Source of the DNA: Planctomycetaceae bacterium
Lineage (GTDB): Bacteria; Planctomycetota; Planctomycetia; Pirellulales; Thermoguttaceae
Reading direction: 5' to 3'
Assembly: GCA_031267635.1 (NCBI GenBank)
Contig: JAIRYX010000247.1
Span: forward strand, 1 to 6,264
DNA length: 6,264 nucleotides
Position 1 is the first letter of the stretch, and each line of letters begins with the position of its first letter. The notes below the pieces were generated by a model. That model ran no database searches. It was not told the DNA's origin and saw only the letters and a list, made by a program, of their open reading frames with translations. The translations under genes and the position numbers were made by a program. Shown piece after piece: positions 5,651-6,264 of the stretch.

Positions 5651-5653
5651 AAC

Positions 5654-6085
5654 TTAATCGAAACGCTCTACTTCAATATTAAAAGTCTGTGAACCCTTAA
5701 CACTCAACTCTAAACCTGATGTTGTTGGTTGTTCGTATTTGGGATTGATTATTCTTTCTAATCCGCCTCCTAAGTTTGGATTGATTTCTCTTGACGTGCC
5801 GGTGATATAAACTTTATATTCTCCGGCAGGAAGTCCATCTCCAGCTCGTTTTGACCCAATTACGTAATTCCCGTTACTGTCAATTTGCCCGCGAGCAATA
5901 AATCCGTCTTTGACAAAATTCACAACACCACGCGGCAAAGGTGATTTGTCATCGGAATAGACAACCTTTCCTCGAACTCCGGGATTTCCACAACCAACAA
6001 TCGCAAACGTCATCAAAAAAAACACCCAAAACAAAATATTTGTCATGTTTTTTGACATTGCAAATAGGGAATTTAATTTTTTCAT
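5654..6085 (-). CDS. Small planctomycete-type lipoprotein
   Basis: A predicted lipoprotein of 143 residues with a carboxypeptidase-regulatory-like (beta-sandwich) domain; the biochemical role is unknown. The signal peptide has a hydrophobic core at about 17-31 and a lipobox IVGC with Cys32 as the lipidation site. The mature part has GVRGKVVYSDDKSPLPRGVV (36-55), ARGQIDSNGNYVIG (64-77), GDGLPAGEYKVYI (82-94), then INPKYEQPTTSGLELSVK (113-130). This order (G-x-V, then 'G-x-I-D-x-N-G-x-Y', then 'G-L-P-A-G-x-Y-K-V', then 'KY..P.TSGL') is typical of a family found in many copies per planctomycete genome. The start could also be Met10, which leaves a more usual 22-residue signal before the Cys; neither start has a clear Shine-Dalgarno. 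A transposase end lies 27 bp upstream on the same strand, so the original upstream region may have been replaced. Confidence 0.85.
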   Translation of the reverse strand: MKKLNSLFAMSKNMTNILFWVFFLMTFAIVGCGNPGVRGKVVYSDDKSPLPRGVVNFVKDGFIARGQIDSNGNYVIGSKRAGDGLPAGEYKVYITGTSREINPNLGGGLERIINPKYEQPTTSGLELSVKGSQTFNIEVERFD

Positions 6086-6112
6086 TTTTTATTAGACTTG
6101 TTTAATAACACC

Positions 6113-6264
6113 CTAAACTATTCTATCATAGTTTATAATACCACCAATTAAGGTCATTCTTAGTGAATGTCGGTTACAGCAATGTCCCCGGTAAGGATAT
6201 GCCATGCTCTTGAATGTTTTTATTTTGGCATTGATATGTTCAATCACCACACGCCTCCCCGCAA
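6113..6264 (-). CDS. IS5-like transposase, C-terminal end (cut by window)
   Basis: Reading the minus strand from the window edge gives 49 residues ending at TAG (6113-6115): RRVVIEHINAKIKTFKSMA (residues 3-21 of the fragment), then PYRGHCCNRHSLRMTLIGG and IINYDRIV. The pattern 'R-x-V-(V/I)-E-H-x-x-x-x-(L/I)-K-x-F ... Y-R ... H-x-L-R ... L-I-x-G-I-x-N-Y' is that of the C-terminal DDE segment of IS5-superfamily (DDE_Tnp_4-like) transposases; the Glu before His would be the catalytic acidic residue. The N-terminal part lies outside the window. The insertion sequence should end between 6085 and 6113, perhaps at a GGGTGTTATTAAACAAGTC-like terminal repeat (6094-6112 on the minus strand), but the other end is not visible to confirm it. 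Confidence 0.7.
   Translation of the reverse strand, partial: AGRRVVIEHINAKIKTFKSMAYPYRGHCCNRHSLRMTLIGGIINYDRIV
6120..6147 (-). promoter_or_regulatory. Weak promoter-like boxes inside the transposase end
   Basis: On the minus strand TTGGTG (6142-6147) and TAGAAT (6120-6125) are 16 bp apart, inside the last codons of the transposase and pointing at the lipoprotein gene. The match is modest and the region is AT-rich, so it may be chance. Confidence 0.25.

Noticed and set aside
5454..5657. Plus-strand 67-codon frame ending HVVTLAYIFAPT
   Set aside because: It spans element B and element A copy 4, has no ribosome binding site, and its only recognisable part is repeat-derived.

Overview
The window looks like a chromosomal piece of an AT-rich member of the Planctomycetota. 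Three observations support this. The ECF sigma factor has the long linker and 'KFSTWLFTIANNVALNAIR' core I associate with that phylum. The small lipoprotein has the short Gly/Pro-rich carboxypeptidase-regulatory-like fold that planctomycetes carry in many copies. Two essential genes (asnS, frr) have no recognisable Shine-Dalgarno sequence. The assignment rests on family resemblance read by eye and has not been tested by a search.

Layout, left to right. Positions 1-782 hold no gene I can support. They contain a possible terminator and two copies of a ~105-bp hairpin-rich repeat, called here element A. Next comes a GTG-started gene (783-1931) for an acidic-tailed membrane protein with three predicted membrane segments. 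A 100-bp palindrome (element B) follows, then a good sigma70-type promoter and asnS (2187-3581). Directly at the asnS stop codon begins a 238-bp block of nested inverted repeats, then a 'caggat' palindrome, a second good promoter, and a third element A lying in the leader of frr. frr (4195-4755) overlaps an ECF sigma factor gene (4752-5402) by four bases. The convergent gap after it is a mosaic of a short 'cacgaaa' repeat, a second element B and a fourth, inverted element A. On the minus strand follow a small lipoprotein gene (5654-6085) and, running off the window edge, the C-terminal end of an IS5-like transposase.

Functionally, asnS charges tRNA-Asn and frr recycles ribosomes, so both serve translation. 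The sigma factor appears translationally coupled to frr, and no anti-sigma gene follows it. The membrane protein and the lipoprotein have no assignable function.

The most unusual aspect is the density of repeats. At least five families of short palindromic repeats fill nearly every intergenic gap. Element A stands out: it has imperfect terminal inverted repeats, a conserved hairpin core with alternative pairings, and two of its four copies sit in the leaders of genes.
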